Shown here: one piece after another, positions 22,770 to 35,700 of the stretch
How positions within the stretch are numbered: position 1 is the first letter of the stretch
Layout: every line of letters begins with the position of its first letter
Source of the DNA: Astrocystis sublimbata
Lineage: Eukaryota; Ascomycota; Sordariomycetes; Xylariales; Xylariaceae
Assembly: GCA_022453515.1 (NCBI GenBank)
Contig: JAJNNY010000078.1
Span: 81,684-145,683, forward strand
Length of the DNA: 64,000 nt
Direction of reading: 5' to 3'
The notes under the pieces: model-generated
What the model was told of the DNA's origin: nothing
The model's input: the letters and a program-made list of their open reading frames with translations, nothing else
The model's database searches: none
Translations under genes and position numbers: made by a program

Positions 22770-24621
22770 TTGGTTTGTATTGTTCTTAAAAGCCCTAGGG
22801 GTAATTTCATGTATAAGGCATGTGTCTTTGCGTCCTTGACCTGCAGGTATAAAGCTTAATCCCAGGAGCAGTGTGTGTCGGACTGCCGGCGATAGCCTCA
22901 CCGAGAAAACAGAGCAGGGGCACGGCATGCCGAGGTACAATGCTGGTAACCATTCACACGCAAAGGAGTATTCCCTTGTGACTCGGAGTCAGGGTTGTAA
23001 AGACTACATACACTACTAAAAGCATGCGCAAGTCATGATCAATAAATACATTAGGGTGATAATTCCGTAGCGTGGAGGTTCATCAAATCACACTCCTGTG
23101 GCACTTTCCCATCGACTCATGAAGAATCAATGGCTGTCAAGAGGTAGCAAGTCGAGAACCGGTCCGAATATGTCATTGTTGTTAGAATCTAGGTATAATT
23201 TCAGTCCAAAGGTTGTAAACACCAATGCTTCTACCACAAATTCACAATCCGATAGGATCAATGATGGCTCCTGTATGGCACATGGCAAAAAATCACTGAT
23301 ACCTCTTCTGGCGCGTTGATTAAAACCAAGATACCGATAGGTTTTATACCAGACACTCTAACAACATGATAAAATATGGGTTGAGGCCTGGAAGCTGAGG
23401 AGAGCAGTCCAGGGCATTCGTGCTATCCAAGACGTTGTCGATTCCGAGAAATGGATGGCAAAGTGCTCAAGAGAAATTGTAATTTGGCTTTCACGCGGTT
23501 CTGGACATTAACTAATTCCTCCGAGCCCCCCTCGAAGGCGGCAATCGCGAGTCCCATGGGTCAATTATCTTCAAAGAAGGGTGGACGGAAGGATTAAGAA
23601 CGGGATCGGAGCTCTGAATTCTGCGGGGGCGTGTGTTTAACAACGCAAGCAATTTTCTCTCCATCATGACTGTTGGTGTCTTGAGTGGCGGTAAATGTTT
23701 AGATTCGAAATCGGTGTCTTATTTATATAGTACAAATTTAAGATGGAACAGATAAGCAAGAGAAATAGAAGCACAATGAGTCATCGTCCCCAATGAAAAG
23801 TAATCGTAGCCCTCTCAGCGATCAATTTGTAGTACCACCTGTTGAAGCTAATGGGAATGTTAACTAAGTTCGTCTTGCTATGGGTTCATTTCAAAATTCA
23901 GGCTTCCTCGATACACTGTCACACGGTTATTATTTGCAAACCAACGCCATTTCCCTAATAGCAATAACAATATGTTGTAAAAACTAATTTGTTGTCTGGT
24001 TGAATCTCTAGATAGGTCCATATTAAAACAACACCTGCTTATTAACTAACAGACCATTTATTATTAAGCTGGGCTAGGAATCAATTACTTCAACTGCCCC
24101 TTAATCATCAGATACGAAACTTTTGAGAGAACCTCACATATAATTTGCTATTATGTTCACCATTCATGAACTAACTATTGATTAGTATTAGTTGGATACC
24201 ACTTCAAGGAGAACATACGAGAATGGGAAGGACTTGAACACAAGAGCCATGGACAACTCAAACAACCCTCAGGGAATGAATCAAGAGTACCGTGTACAGT
24301 CCACTTACAGTCGGTTTTCCGAGTTTGGAGCCACTGCTGTGCTGATAGGATGAAAGTTGTCGTATATAGAAGTAATCTCGTGAACTAAGTGGAAGTGTCT
24401 GCGAGTGAAATTGGATTGGGGATGACGATACTGAGGCTGCAAAACAGACTAACATTGTAGATGCATCGCTAGCGTAAATAGACGCCAAGCCCTGAACAAC
24501 CACATCGTCAGCTTCCTGCGTGCTGACTGACTGACGCTTGTGAGCCTTCTCACTCATGCTTAGACTTGGTACAGTGATCATTCCCAGTGAACACTAACTC
24601 AGAGTACGTGGATCTAAAAAG
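22770..24621. other. Gene-free stretch upstream of the HET gene
   Basis: No gene seen. From about 23650 the DNA becomes more AT-rich, with many short TAAT/ATTA motifs. A minus-strand open frame at 24258-24581 shows no coding character. Confidence 0.45.
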
Positions 24622-26769
24622 ATGGACTCAGATGCTTCATTTACGCGGCACCAGCTATGCAAGACCTGCGCCGACATCGTGCAAAACTCCAGCATCCTGC
24701 GCGTGAAATCTCTCGAAGTAGACAAAGAGTCACAAGCCGCAGAAGACGAATACCGACGAGAAAAAGAAGAACATGCGCACCTCAACTTCGATGACCTGGC
24801 ATCGTCGACGGACAAAGGGTGTCATCTGTGCACGCTGCTCTACGAGCAATATGTCCAGGACAACCCAGACAGCATCAACAACAGCAAAGATAAACAAGAG
24901 CCACTGACCCTCAAAATCGAGCAAGAGTTCTCATATATGGGCCCCGGCGTGATATCCCTCAGCCTCGAAGCGCCAGATTCCAATTCCTATTCCCAGTCCT
25001 CGTCCTCACTATCGATACACACCGGAGCATTCACCCCCTCACCGGACGACGACAAGGTAAAGGGGGCTCAATTCGGACACTCAACAGCTTCAGACGGATG
25101 GTTCGCAAAAATGGACACATGGCTGCGCACCTGTCGCGACTCGCACCTCGACTGCCGTGTCGCCATCGACGCCAACACCTCCACCTCGTTCCCAGCACGG
25201 CTAATCGACGTCGGCATCACCTCCCCTCCCCAAACCCCAACCCTCCGTCTCCGCGAAACCAGCGCCCTTCCACATTCTCGCCCCCCCTACCTAACCCTCA
25301 GCCACTGCTGGGGCGGCGCCTCCTTCTTACGTCTCCTACGCTCCAACCACGCCGCCTTCCTCTCTCAACTCCTAGAAGGGGCCCTCCCGCCCACCTTCCG
25401 CGACGCCGTGGCCGTCACGCGGCGGCTCGGATACCGATATCTCTGGATCGACTCGCTGTGCATAATCCAGGATTCCGAGACGGACTGGGTCGCCGAGTCG
25501 GCCAAGATGGGCGACGTGTATCGCTTCTCCGTGCTTACGATATCGGCGCTGTGGGGACGGAATCCGTATGCGGGGTTGTTTACGGGGTGTTCGCCGCTGG
25601 GGTTTGAGGATTGCGTTTTAAGTGTTGGTGGTGGTAATAGAGATAAGAACTCCAGACCTGTGCGAATCAAAGGCCACAGCCGTCGCAGGACGATAGAAGG
25701 GAGAGGAGGCGGCGAAGACTCAGACCCCCTCCTGCGTCGCGGCTGGGTATTCCAAGAACGCGGCCTCGCTCCACGGACGCTGTTCTTCGCAAAAGGCACG
25801 GTGTTCTGGGAGTGTGTGCGCTGCGACGCGGGGGAGTTCTACGAGGAGCCTCGCTATCCGCTTGATTTGGCACATCAGGGTGTTTGGGGGCTGAAGCAGT
25901 TTGTTTATTATTTGGCTAAGAACAACGATAACGGCAACAGACAGAAGAAGATCCAAGCGCATCAATTCTGGACCCAGCTCCGCGAGCAATACCGCGTGCT
26001 AGCCTTCACCTTCCCCACGGACCGCCTCGTCGCCATCCAAGGCATCATGGCGCGGGTCGGGTACGGCGACAACGTCGCCGGCGTGCGGCGCGACGGAGAC
26101 ATGTTCCTCCCCGAACTCCTATGGGACGCGGACCGCGTGCAGACTTCTACCACTTTCAGAGACCGGTTTGCGCAGGAGCCTGACTCTGGATCTGAGTCGG
26201 AAGCCTATATCGCGCCCTCGTGGTCGTGGGCCTCGGTGGGAGACGCCTGGGGGATAGATAATTACTTCTCGACGTATGTTGCGCAGGAGGCGAATCACAA
26301 TGATGATGATGATGGTGGAGGCTCTGAGAAAAGGGGTAGGCGCTTCGTGCACTGGGCAGCTGAGATCCTCGAGGTGAATGTCCCGACAAGAGCTAATGGG
26401 CAGGTGGTGAGCGGCGGATACTTGAAACTGCGAGCGCCGATGGTGAAGATCACGCGTCCGCTTGACGGATTCAGCTCGTGGTTTCCTGACGTAAGACGAG
26501 AGAGTCCTTCTCTAGCGATTGGTGACAAGTTTGCTGTTCTGATGGCTCGGGTGTTTGAGACTGATACTTCCCGCGATGATGGAGCTGATGATGATGGCGA
26601 GGAGGCTCAGTATAAGGACTTTTGTCTTGTTCTAGAGAGCAAGCCAGGGCACGACGATACGTTCTACAGGGCTGGGATCCTTTGGCAGGACTCTAGGGTC
26701 CCCGAGCTCGATAGTTTGTTCTCATCTGTCTTGGCAGACTGTCAAGTATTCAATATCAGGCTTGAATGA
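24622..26769 (+). CDS. HET-domain protein (heterokaryon incompatibility type)
   Basis: A single-exon gene of 715 residues. The N-terminal part has a CKTC motif (residues 13-16) and a second C-H-x-C-T-L-L motif near residue 70, typical of the region before many HET domains. The HET domain spans about 220-400 and shows all three of its blocks: YLTLSHCWGG, then YRYLWIDSLCIIQD with DWVAESAKMGDVYR, then RGWVFQERGLAPRTLFF. The C-terminal 300 residues end in a variable region with SWSWASVGD, also common in this family. HET proteins control non-self recognition between hyphae and can trigger programmed cell death; some have TIR-like folds. No NACHT, WD40 or ankyrin partner is fused, and no partner gene adjoins it. 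The ATG has a good purine context (AAAAAG before it). The trigger is unknown. Confidence 0.92.
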   Translation: MDSDASFTRHQLCKTCADIVQNSSILRVKSLEVDKESQAAEDEYRREKEEHAHLNFDDLASSTDKGCHLCTLLYEQYVQDNPDSINNSKDKQEPLTLKIEQEFSYMGPGVISLSLEAPDSNSYSQSSSSLSIHTGAFTPSPDDDKVKGAQFGHSTASDGWFAKMDTWLRTCRDSHLDCRVAIDANTSTSFPARLIDVGITSPPQTPTLRLRETSALPHSRPPYLTLSHCWGGASFLRLLRSNHAAFLSQLLEGALPPTFRDAVAVTRRLGYRYLWIDSLCIIQDSETDWVAESAKMGDVYRFSVLTISALWGRNPYAGLFTGCSPLGFEDCVLSVGGGNRDKNSRPVRIKGHSRRRTIEGRGGGEDSDPLLRRGWVFQERGLAPRTLFFAKGTVFWECVRCDAGEFYEEPRYPLDLAHQGVWGLKQFVYYLAKNNDNGNRQKKIQAHQFWTQLREQYRVLAFTFPTDRLVAIQGIMARVGYGDNVAGVRRDGDMFLPELLWDADRVQTSTTFRDRFAQEPDSGSESEAYIAPSWSWASVGDAWGIDNYFSTYVAQEANHNDDDDGGGSEKRGRRFVHWAAEILEVNVPTRANGQVVSGGYLKLRAPMVKITRPLDGFSSWFPDVRRESPSLAIGDKFAVLMARVFETDTSRDDGADDDGEEAQYKDFCLVLESKPGHDDTFYRAGILWQDSRVPELDSLFSSVLADCQVFNIRLE

Positions 26770-28128
26770 GTAGTACATAGGTCTTCATGAGCTTGATTAT
26801 TCACGATGACTTTCGACCGATCCCTAACTCAACATGTCAAAATTATTTGGCGCCAGATGATGAGTTGGTAATAGATAAGGACTCTCAATCTCTAGGACAA
26901 CTCGCGTCTGTAAAGACATAGTGCTTGTCATCATCTGCACGCTGCCCACATCCCACGGTAGTCCAACGATATCGATTTGCCATCGAAGTTGACAGCCAAC
27001 TGTCTAGAGGTAGGTATCAGTTAAAACCGCCAATGCCCCCTACTTACAGTATATCTTCCTCACGCCCGAACATGCGGCTGATACGACCCAGCCGTCCTCA
27101 GATACCATCTTCCGCAATCTGTGTTCTATTGATTGAGAAACCCCCAAGGACCTACGAATGTATTGTCGTCTTACACGACCAACAGCACCTCGTAATACCA
27201 ATAGCAATCAACCCTATGTGACAACGTGACTCGTTCTCACAATAATGAACCATGTCATCATTGGTCTTGAGCGAGATAACATGATCTGGCTCACGTAATG
27301 AGATATATACAACCTTGATCCTTCCAATAGCACCGCATGCTACTAACATGCCGAGCGGTGTATATACATTAGGTTAGGTAGGTACACTTAGGTATACATC
27401 ATATCTCCAAACCCTTATCCGGCAAGGAGCAACCGTCGTTTTTCTTTCTGTTCTCTCATTCCTCATCTCATTCATTCATGCATTATCCGGACAGTTCTAT
27501 AGTATAAATGCGTGCGTCTTTCTTCCAAAGCCGGCCTTCCCCATATTAAAGCGAAGCGTGCCCGGGGCGTGCCGTCCATCCCATCATGCGGCTGTATGTA
27601 ATGCGTTGCGGGTGGTATATATACGGAGTTGTCGCTTGGGAGGAATGCAAGTAAAGCAAGGTAAGGTAGTAGACGAGATGAAGTTTTTTGACGCCGACCG
27701 AGGCGCAAGGAAAACCATTGCAACGATGAGTAAGTAGGTAAATAAGCAGGTGAAATGCTGTAGCTTTGAGATGCCGCGCTTCCATGGTATGTATCAAGTA
27801 CGTATGTATAAAAAAAAGGAAGGCCGTGGGATACCCATGTGCCAGACGCCTATGCAGACCAGAACCGACCCCTGTTCGTAAACCCCTCCTACCTACTCCG
27901 TCCATCCCGACCTGATTTGAACCAACCCCAAACAAAAAAGAAAATATACAATGTTATGTAGAGTTCGTCATGATCTGTGTCTAATGCATTACATACATAA
28001 AAAGCGCAGGCAGAACGACAAAATGCACCTGGTAACCAGCGCCAACACAATGTTTCGCCATGCATATCGCCCCGGACAGGGGGTGGAAAAATGAAAACGG
28101 TGGGGTATCGAGAAAGAACGGGTTGCTA
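26770..28128. other. Gene-free stretch between convergent HET and Med12 genes
   Basis: Two genes converge on this stretch, so it holds both 3' ends. I see no gene or structured RNA. AGGTAGGT-type motifs occur around 27370-27395 and 27655-27745. Confidence 0.5.
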
Positions 28129-31100
28129 CTACATCTTCCTGGCATCAAACAGCGTCAAACTCAAGCTAGTGTCGTTGTCTCCGATGTTGGGCGTTGGTTC
28201 GTTTAGTATCTCCCAACGTCGAAATGCAAAGGGAGTAAGTTTTTCTGGTGGCATTCCCATGCCCAGATTCATGGCCATCATTCTCCTTTCGTGGAGTCCG
28301 GTTGGGGGTTTTTCTCGGTGCGCCAGCATGAAATTCTCTGCTGGGTCTGGCGCAAAGCTGAATAGATATCGGAGACGAGGATCAGCTGTATGGTCTTTCA
28401 CGGCGCGCACGCATTGAAGACGGGCTTCCTCTGATAGGTTGTCAGCGAGTATGAGCGCAATATCGAAGACGCGCGGACTGAGATTCCACATTGGATATTT
28501 GTCGAGTTCTAGGATGATCCCTGCTAGAATGACGAGGACACGAGCGCGCGTGTCACCAGCTGGGAGTTTGGAGGAGTCTACCATTGCAGAAGACTGAGAA
28601 GCTTGAAGAGACAGGTATGCGAGAAGTAGCGGAAGCCAATGCGTAAGCACAGCTTTCCTCAAAGTCGAGTTATCTTCGCTGGTAGACCCTAGAACCTCCC
28701 ACAGATCATTCAGCTTGTCAGCCATTGCGCTTGAAAATGCACAATGTTTGTGCATTGATGCTCCTCTAAGAACCGAATCGACAACCGTGAGTAAGTTCTC
28801 CGCCATGTGAATATCGCTTTTCGATCTAGATTCGTCGAAAGGAAGGCTCCTAAGGGACGGGAAGAGATCTAAGAACCGGGCCTCTGCCCGATTTTTCAAG
28901 TGTGAAGTGATATCGGAGCTTAAATAAGATAGCATGCCTGTCCACATGACGTTGTTTGCTTCGATTGCATTATCCATTGCGGTAGAAAGCTGCTCGAACT
29001 GCGCCTGCAGTCTCTCGGCACCCTCAGGAGTGCTGGGATCGTGGATTGTTAGATTTAGCGAAAGTTTAACTTGGCAAAACGGAAGTGTAAACTCATTGGC
29101 CAACTCTAAGACCTGCTCAAATGACTTCTGGCCGCCTCCACTGTGAGGTACCAGTAGTCGGGTAGTCAGAGTCTCGATGAGCGAGGCTAATTTGGCGTCT
29201 GGACTCTTCAGCGACAGTGTCTGGCTGGCAGCTTGTGGGTCCATGAGGATCAAGTCCCTCAACAGTTCGAAAAGTTGGTTTTTGAATTTTTCGTCATCCA
29301 GAGGTCCTCTGGGAGGTTGCTGGTTTCGAGAGGCCGCCCACTCAGCCAACGATCCACGAACCAGGAGCATGACCTCTTTGGCGTACTCGAGACGTGCTTG
29401 TTTCTGGATTATCTGGAACCGATAGCAGTCATCTGGTGTCAGGATTCGGTCCGGTTCCAGCGGCTTCACCAGCATTTGTAAAATCTCCTGCATATAAGTG
29501 GAGGACGTGCCAACCGGGGCAGGTTGGGATTGTGTCCCTTGATGCTGATTCCTCAGTGCGGTTGCGAGCAGGGTCGTGAGTGAGAGGCAACCAGAACTGA
29601 CCAGGAGTGGATACATCTGGGCGATAGGCGCTCGTTTTGTCAGCTTTCGAATGTGCCTCACCCAATCTTTCATCAAAGAATCGAAGTACTGCGTGTCGAA
29701 TACTCGAAGCCGCGACAACAAAATAGAAAAGGGGCGTTGTCGTTCGTCGCCTTTGGTCCAGCAACCAACGAGCTTGCTCACAAGCGTATGAAAGAATCGC
29801 TCCATGGTAGGTTTGTCGGCGCTCGTGTACGTAGAGAGCTTTTCGATCTGTTCACTCAAGAGTGTCTCGTCGTCTTGAAGCTGGGTAGTCATACTATCAG
29901 ACAGCGGTGACGAAGCATCTACGGGATTGCTTCTATCTGCCAAGAGCAGCTCGTTCCGTAATTGCGACGCTATCGTCTCAAGCCCGGGTAGTCGGGGGGC
30001 GAGATTCGCGAGCGCGGCAAGGAGTGGCCGCGCCACAATGCCTTGTTGTGCACTAATTGCTCTTAAACGATTGTAGAAGGCGTAGAAAAGTTGCTTTGCC
30101 GAGCCTAATGCGACGAACTCTGGCAAGTAGAGGCTTAAAGTATTGACACAATAAGACATCGTCTCTATGTTGGATGAATGTGTCATGTAACCCAAGGTCG
30201 TTTCAAGCATGCTGAAATCCTGAGCAGCGATCAACAGTTTGTGGACGATATCCAAATATCTCGCGGCCAAGTCAAGATGTGACTTCTCGCTGTGGAACCG
30301 TTGAACGACACTGTCGAGGAAGTCGTTTGCAAGCCAGTAACAGACCTCGAATTTCAGAGATCGACTGCTCAACCCGATTTTATTTGTCAATTTTTTGACA
30401 CTCATCGGTGGTTTCTGTAGCATGGGATCGTCGAGGTCGATAGGGACAGACAGTGCGTATTTGATACACCTGATGGCCGTACCGATGTCGTTTGCTTCAT
30501 CTTCAACAGAGAAGGAAACTCTGCGAAGGAGGGAAGCTCGCAAGCTCCGCATAGAATTATTAAATGTGCAAGCGGGCATCTCGACCAGCAGTCGCATAGC
30601 GCATGGGCCGTCAGGCTCAGCCTCGGAAGGGTCGAGAAGGCCTCCCCGTGCGATAAGCCATTGGATATACTGAGGCACACAGAAATGACCTGAACGTACA
30701 AGTTCTGATACGAGGTGGTAAACACTTTGTTTCCGTGGAGATTCGTGGAGCGCATCAGCATCCAAAAAGGCCAGTATCTCGCCAGTTAGATCAGTATCCA
30801 TGTCCGGTATCGAGCGCAAGATCGCTGCCGCGACATATATTTTCGTAGCACCGAACCGGTAAAGTGACGTGCACCACTCCAGCGTCGTGCGTATGAGAAC
30901 CGATGTGTTCTTGGTAGCTTTGTGGATCTGGCCAGGGATATCATCTTTGAATGGTAGGCGCAACATGCTATCCAGGAGCGCGACAAGTGTACTTCGGACA
31001 GCTGGCTGTGTTTTGACATTGGAGTTGGTCAATGAGTCAATCCGCATGTCGATGGCGTTGAAGGCATTGATACTGGCTTCTCGGCTTGAAGAAAGAGTGG

Positions 31101-32797
31101 CTTGTAATGATTCTCGATAACGAGACCACGTCGTAGGATGAACGAAACTATGTGGACTTGCTAAGAGCAGGGTTTCGACGAAAGATCCAAGTTTAGTGGA
31201 CAATGGTAGCAATACATCTCTGTCTGGACTCTCGTATATCTGATAGTCTGATTAGTAAAAGCGCAATCAAGGATGATAGCTAGCTATAATAACCTACCGA
31301 GCAGTGATGGCTGAGCATGGTGGTAACTAGCCGTCGCCCATGTCGTCGGATCTTGAGCATATCTTTCCAATATATCTGCACCAACAAGAGCCACATTGGG
31401 AGCTTGGCCTCGTTGCTGGTCTCTAAGCTCGAAATCAGCCACTCCATGTAGTGATCGCGGTCCAGAAGATGCTCGGCGTAAAGGTGGGTAGCCAAGCGGA
31501 TCCTAATCCATGTTCATGTCAGTTGGGAATCCGTAACTAGGTTCAAGACCACATGTACTTACGCGTAAGTAACTTTAGACTTCCAGTCTCCGTCGGCGAA
31601 TGCGCCTATAACGGTTTCGACAAACTGCTCCACGCACACGGTCCAGTCCCGAATCCATTTCACCTCGCCACCCATAACAAACGTATTGTTGACCCCTTTT
31701 CTCTTGAAGGCTCTAATCTCGTTCGCTCCTACACATTTCGCTAACCAAACAGCCCGATCGGTTGGAACATTTTTGTTGAGACACTGGTCAAGCAGCACAC
31801 GACCCCGGATGCCGTGCGGAATTGTTCTGCTGAGCTTCCGCAAAGGCACACTGGGCCTCGCAAGCTCTTTTACCCATGCCTCTCGCTTGGAGTCTGTGAG
31901 TGTGACGCGCGGGGGCGGTTTGAAGGTAGAAGGTGATGAGATCTGCCCAATATGTCGTCGCTGGTTCAAGATATTCGTGAATATTGATGATAATGTATGG
32001 AGTCCATTCTTGTGTTTCAACGCGGGAAATAGGGTCGCCTTTGCAGATGCCGACTCCTGAGCAGATTGCGCGGGGGCCTTATCGAAATACCCAATACGGA
32101 TGATGCTATCAGACCACTGGTCTTCAGGGTGGCCGCCACGCCAGGCATAGAAGTCGGCGTGACCAGAATTCGCATTGGTATCGCGCTGAGGACCGCCGTT
32201 GTTTTTCCGGGGCCTGCCACACGGCTCCTGCTTCCCGGTCCGAGAGTATCGGGGAGCGTCAGGAGGCGTCTCGAGGGTGAAGGGCTTGGAGCGCAAGTCT
32301 TTCTTGGCAGGCGCACTCGTAGGGGCCGACTGAACATTCTTGGCTGGTACGGAGAATCGGGCTCGGCGTGGGGGCATAGGCATCGGGAGAGAATCTCCAT
32401 CGACAGACTGGCCTGCCGACGTCTGCGGACTCATGCCACTCAGGTCGGGGGCGTCGGTCATGGACATGACACGCGACGGGGTGAAGACCTTGTTGGCGGA
32501 CAAGATGTCGGGATTCTGGGGGGATTCGACGAAGCCAGCATGGTCGATGCCGTCGTTGGCCAGTTCGAGCTTGAGCTTGGAGCCGACCCTCCTTGGGAGG
32601 GTGGCGTACCGAGTCTGGGCGCCATCGCCACCGTCGCCGCCCTGTTCGCCGCCGAAGCCGTCGGACCTTCGAATCGGGGATTGGGGGAGCTGCTGGGACA
32701 GAGTACGCTGAGGCGCGGGTCTCTGCGACAACCCCGAGGCGCTTAGTGTTCTCTGAGGTTGGCGCTGAGAGATCGCCAGAGGCGGGCGGGAGGTCAT
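28129..32797 (-). CDS. SRB8: Mediator complex subunit 12 (Srb8/Med12)
   Basis: Three exons on the minus strand, 31563-32797, 31298-31502 and 28129-31239, give 1516 residues with frame kept across both introns. The first 200 residues are low-complexity and Gln/Pro/Ser-rich. The Med12 domain lies at about 280-350, with a WVKELA...LSRTIPHG core followed by RVLLDQCLNKNVPTDRAVW. The helical body (KLPMWLLLVQIYWKDML and onwards) fills the remainder. Med12 is part of the CDK8 kinase module, where it activates Cdk8 through cyclin C and represses or tunes RNA polymerase II transcription. Length matches other filamentous-fungus Srb8 proteins. The start at 32797 was chosen because fungal homologues begin with the same MTSRPPL-type sequence, and no upstream in-frame exon is visible. 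Stop is at 28129. Confidence 0.93.
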
Positions 32798-35700
32798 CGC
32801 GGACGTAGGGACGATGAGTACGCCATATCTTTAAAGTGGTGTGAGTTCAGAGGCAGGTCGGGGTCGAGCGGGCGGACCGGGACGACTGAGCGATGATGCG
32901 ATCGCGAGGTGCGGAAGGCAACGACGTCGGGGCGGAGCAGAGTCTAGTGCTGCGAGGCGAGCTGGGGGGTTTGGACGAAGTGTCGGGAGGGAATTCGGCG
33001 AAAATGGAGAGGCAGGCAGAAACAAAAGCGCGATCAAGATCAAGGCGAGTCAAAGCAAGTGCGGGTATGCGACATGAGTTCGTCAACAAGCTACTCAAGC
33101 AAGGCGCTGGGGATGCGGCGGGCGCGGCAGGTAGGAGAGATCTATGTTGTTGGAGAGAGTGTGGTTGAGGGTGGTAAGGGTGGTAATGTGGTGTGGACCG
33201 GGCGGTTGACGATGGATCAATAGCCCAGACACGGGACAGAGGTCGAGAGGGTCCGAACGAGGCTTGGGACGACCACCTTACTAAGGTTACAACAGTTGCC
33301 CACAGGCGAGCAGGTGCTTTAGGGATGTGGCCCCGGGGGGTACCCTTACGCCTTTTACGCCTTAGGCTCAAGCCGGGGCCAGGAGCTGCACAGTGTGGCA
33401 CACGGTACCATCGGTGATTGACTTTCTATGTACCTAGGTACCTACCCAATGTCTTTACCAACACCCAACAAACAAACTTCCTCACATTTCATGTTACGAC
33501 TAGGCAGGTGCCACAACCTATCGGCAACGGCTTCGATATCACCAAGGGCTCATGTCGTGTCCGATGGCCTGGGGTTTGACGTAGAGTGTGGAAGTGGGCT
33601 GGACGTGCAGACAGTAGTACTCGTACCCATAGCCCTGAGGTATGTACTCGTACTGCGAGGCAGTCTGGGAAGGGAATTTCGCCGGCAGGGCGATGCGGCA
33701 GGTGAATGTGTACGAGTAGTATGTACGTACGTGCAATTGTGTTGCGTGTGTGGTACCTTACCGTGAGTGGTGCACGACAGCAGCTGTCTCGAGACTGCTT
33801 CTCACTACCGCTTTGAGGTTATTTCCTCAGGCTAACTGCGATTAAACAGGCGAGCGAGACGGGGTGCTTGACTCGGACGAATGACGCGGGTCCTGCACGG
33901 GACGGCATCAGATCAACGATCAACGGGAGGATGGAGAACTGTTGCGGTTGGTTGCACGTGTAAGGTATAATTCCATACACATATACCTATAGTGGTAAGT
34001 CAGGGTGCTAGGATCAACGGTACGGTAAGGTACGGACGGCATCTTAGGTATGAGAAGTATGCCCGCATCGTCACCTGGCATGCTCCCAAGCTCCCAAAGT
34101 ATAATTCAAAGTATCCATCAACTTCGACGTTCTGATACCGAACGTAAAATGCCTTGCGGTAGAGAGGCAACCAGGTTGGCCAGGTTAGGTAAAGTGTGGC
34201 ACGCCAGAAGTGGGCTTCCAGGGGTTCCCAGCTAAGGCAGGTACTTCTTCATGATTGCGTCGCTGGCTGGCCGTCCGCGACCGGCATCAAGGCGGGTTTG
34301 GTCCATCAGACATAAAACACCGCAGCAGCAAGCAGCAGCAGCAGCAGCCAGTCCTGGGGAAGGAGGGAGAGCCTGCGCATTCATTGGGGAAAGGGGAGGG
34401 GGGACGATACGGGAGAGCAGCTGCGGGCGCACAGCGTCGGGGTGCAGGCGCAGCAGCTGGCTCATTCGGCTGCGACTGCGACTGCGACTCTGCGGGTGTG
34501 TTGGTGCGGTCGCGGTGCAAAGGTGGAAGTTGCCATTGAGACCATTGTTGAGGCCATTGAGCTGCTGCCAACGTGCAAGCTCGGAACCACGGTGTACCAT
34601 GGACAGTAGCGCTCAGCAGGCATGGACCATCGAACGTAGCGCAGCTGGGTTAATGGGCCAAGTGGGCTTAGCGCCATCTGCGATTCTCCGACAAATCGAC
34701 ACCGTGCGAGCTACGAGGGCCCCGAATCTCGCCAGTAATCCCACCATCGGATCCGCGGGATCAAGGGCAATGGGAGCCGGTGCCAGACACACAAGGCAAG
34801 CTTAGCTCGCTCTGCGCCGGGGCCCCAGCACCCACTGCCAGGTGCCCACGTAGATATGCAACAATTAGGTACATCTAGAGAGAGGCATTCTTGTTTTCTC
34901 GCGCAGCTGAAGCAGGCAACGCCAGATAGATAAACATAGAATTGCCTCTTTCCAGCCCGGCTCCGACCCATCTACCCGACGAGCCCGACTATGTCGCCGT
35001 CCCTCCCGTCCTCCAGCCATCAGCCAGACCGCGCAGTGCAAGCAGAAGCAGGTCCAGTGTTTACCTCGAGCGGCCAATCACCCGACGAGCACCTGCCACC
35101 TGAGCAGTGATGCGACTCTCCTTATCGATCCAGCTCCCACGGGGTCTTCCTGGCTCGAGCATGACCTGGTAGACCCGAAAAAGGCCCCTCGTGTAACCAC
35201 GATAGCCTCGAATTGTGTGCCCATTCCGTGACCAGCTCCTTTTACGATTAGGCCCAGCCCAAAGACCCCATCTTGTAAGTGCCGCTCACGTATTACCGTA
35301 TTCGGCCAGAACAGCAAGGCGGCAGGCTTATTGCACCTCGCACTACGTACCTGAATGCGTGTCTCAATACAGTCGAGACCGGCGATGCAATTTGGATTCC
35401 GGTGCAACTAGATGCTAGGTACTACGGCATAATTACCTCCTGATGGTCTGCTGTCAGCAACGCCATTCGAACCAACAACAACCCACTATCAGTCAAGCCA
35501 AGGAATAGTAATCGTCCACATTACACCGGACCGCTCCACGCCACAGAGGCACATTCCAGCACCTCGGCCGCGAGGGGGTTCGAATTCCAATTTCGCCCTG
35601 CGACATACTTACTCCTCATTCTGCGACTCTGCCTCTTCTGAACCTAGGTAACCTCTGAATCGATCCGGGGTAAATTTGGCGAGGAATATATAAGCAAGCA

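Noticed and set aside
32847..33401. 184-codon minus-strand frame upstream of Med12
   Set aside because: It is Pro/Ser/Arg-rich without any family resemblance and lies in the likely Med12 5' leader and promoter.
34251..34805. 184-codon plus-strand frame with Ala/Gln and Arg/Leu repeats
   Set aside because: It is produced by CAG and CTGCGA short repeats, and open frames exist in several registers at the same place.
35570..35600. B-box-like GGTTCGAATTCC as a tRNA
   Set aside because: It has one extra base in the B box, no A box at the right distance and no acceptor pairing.
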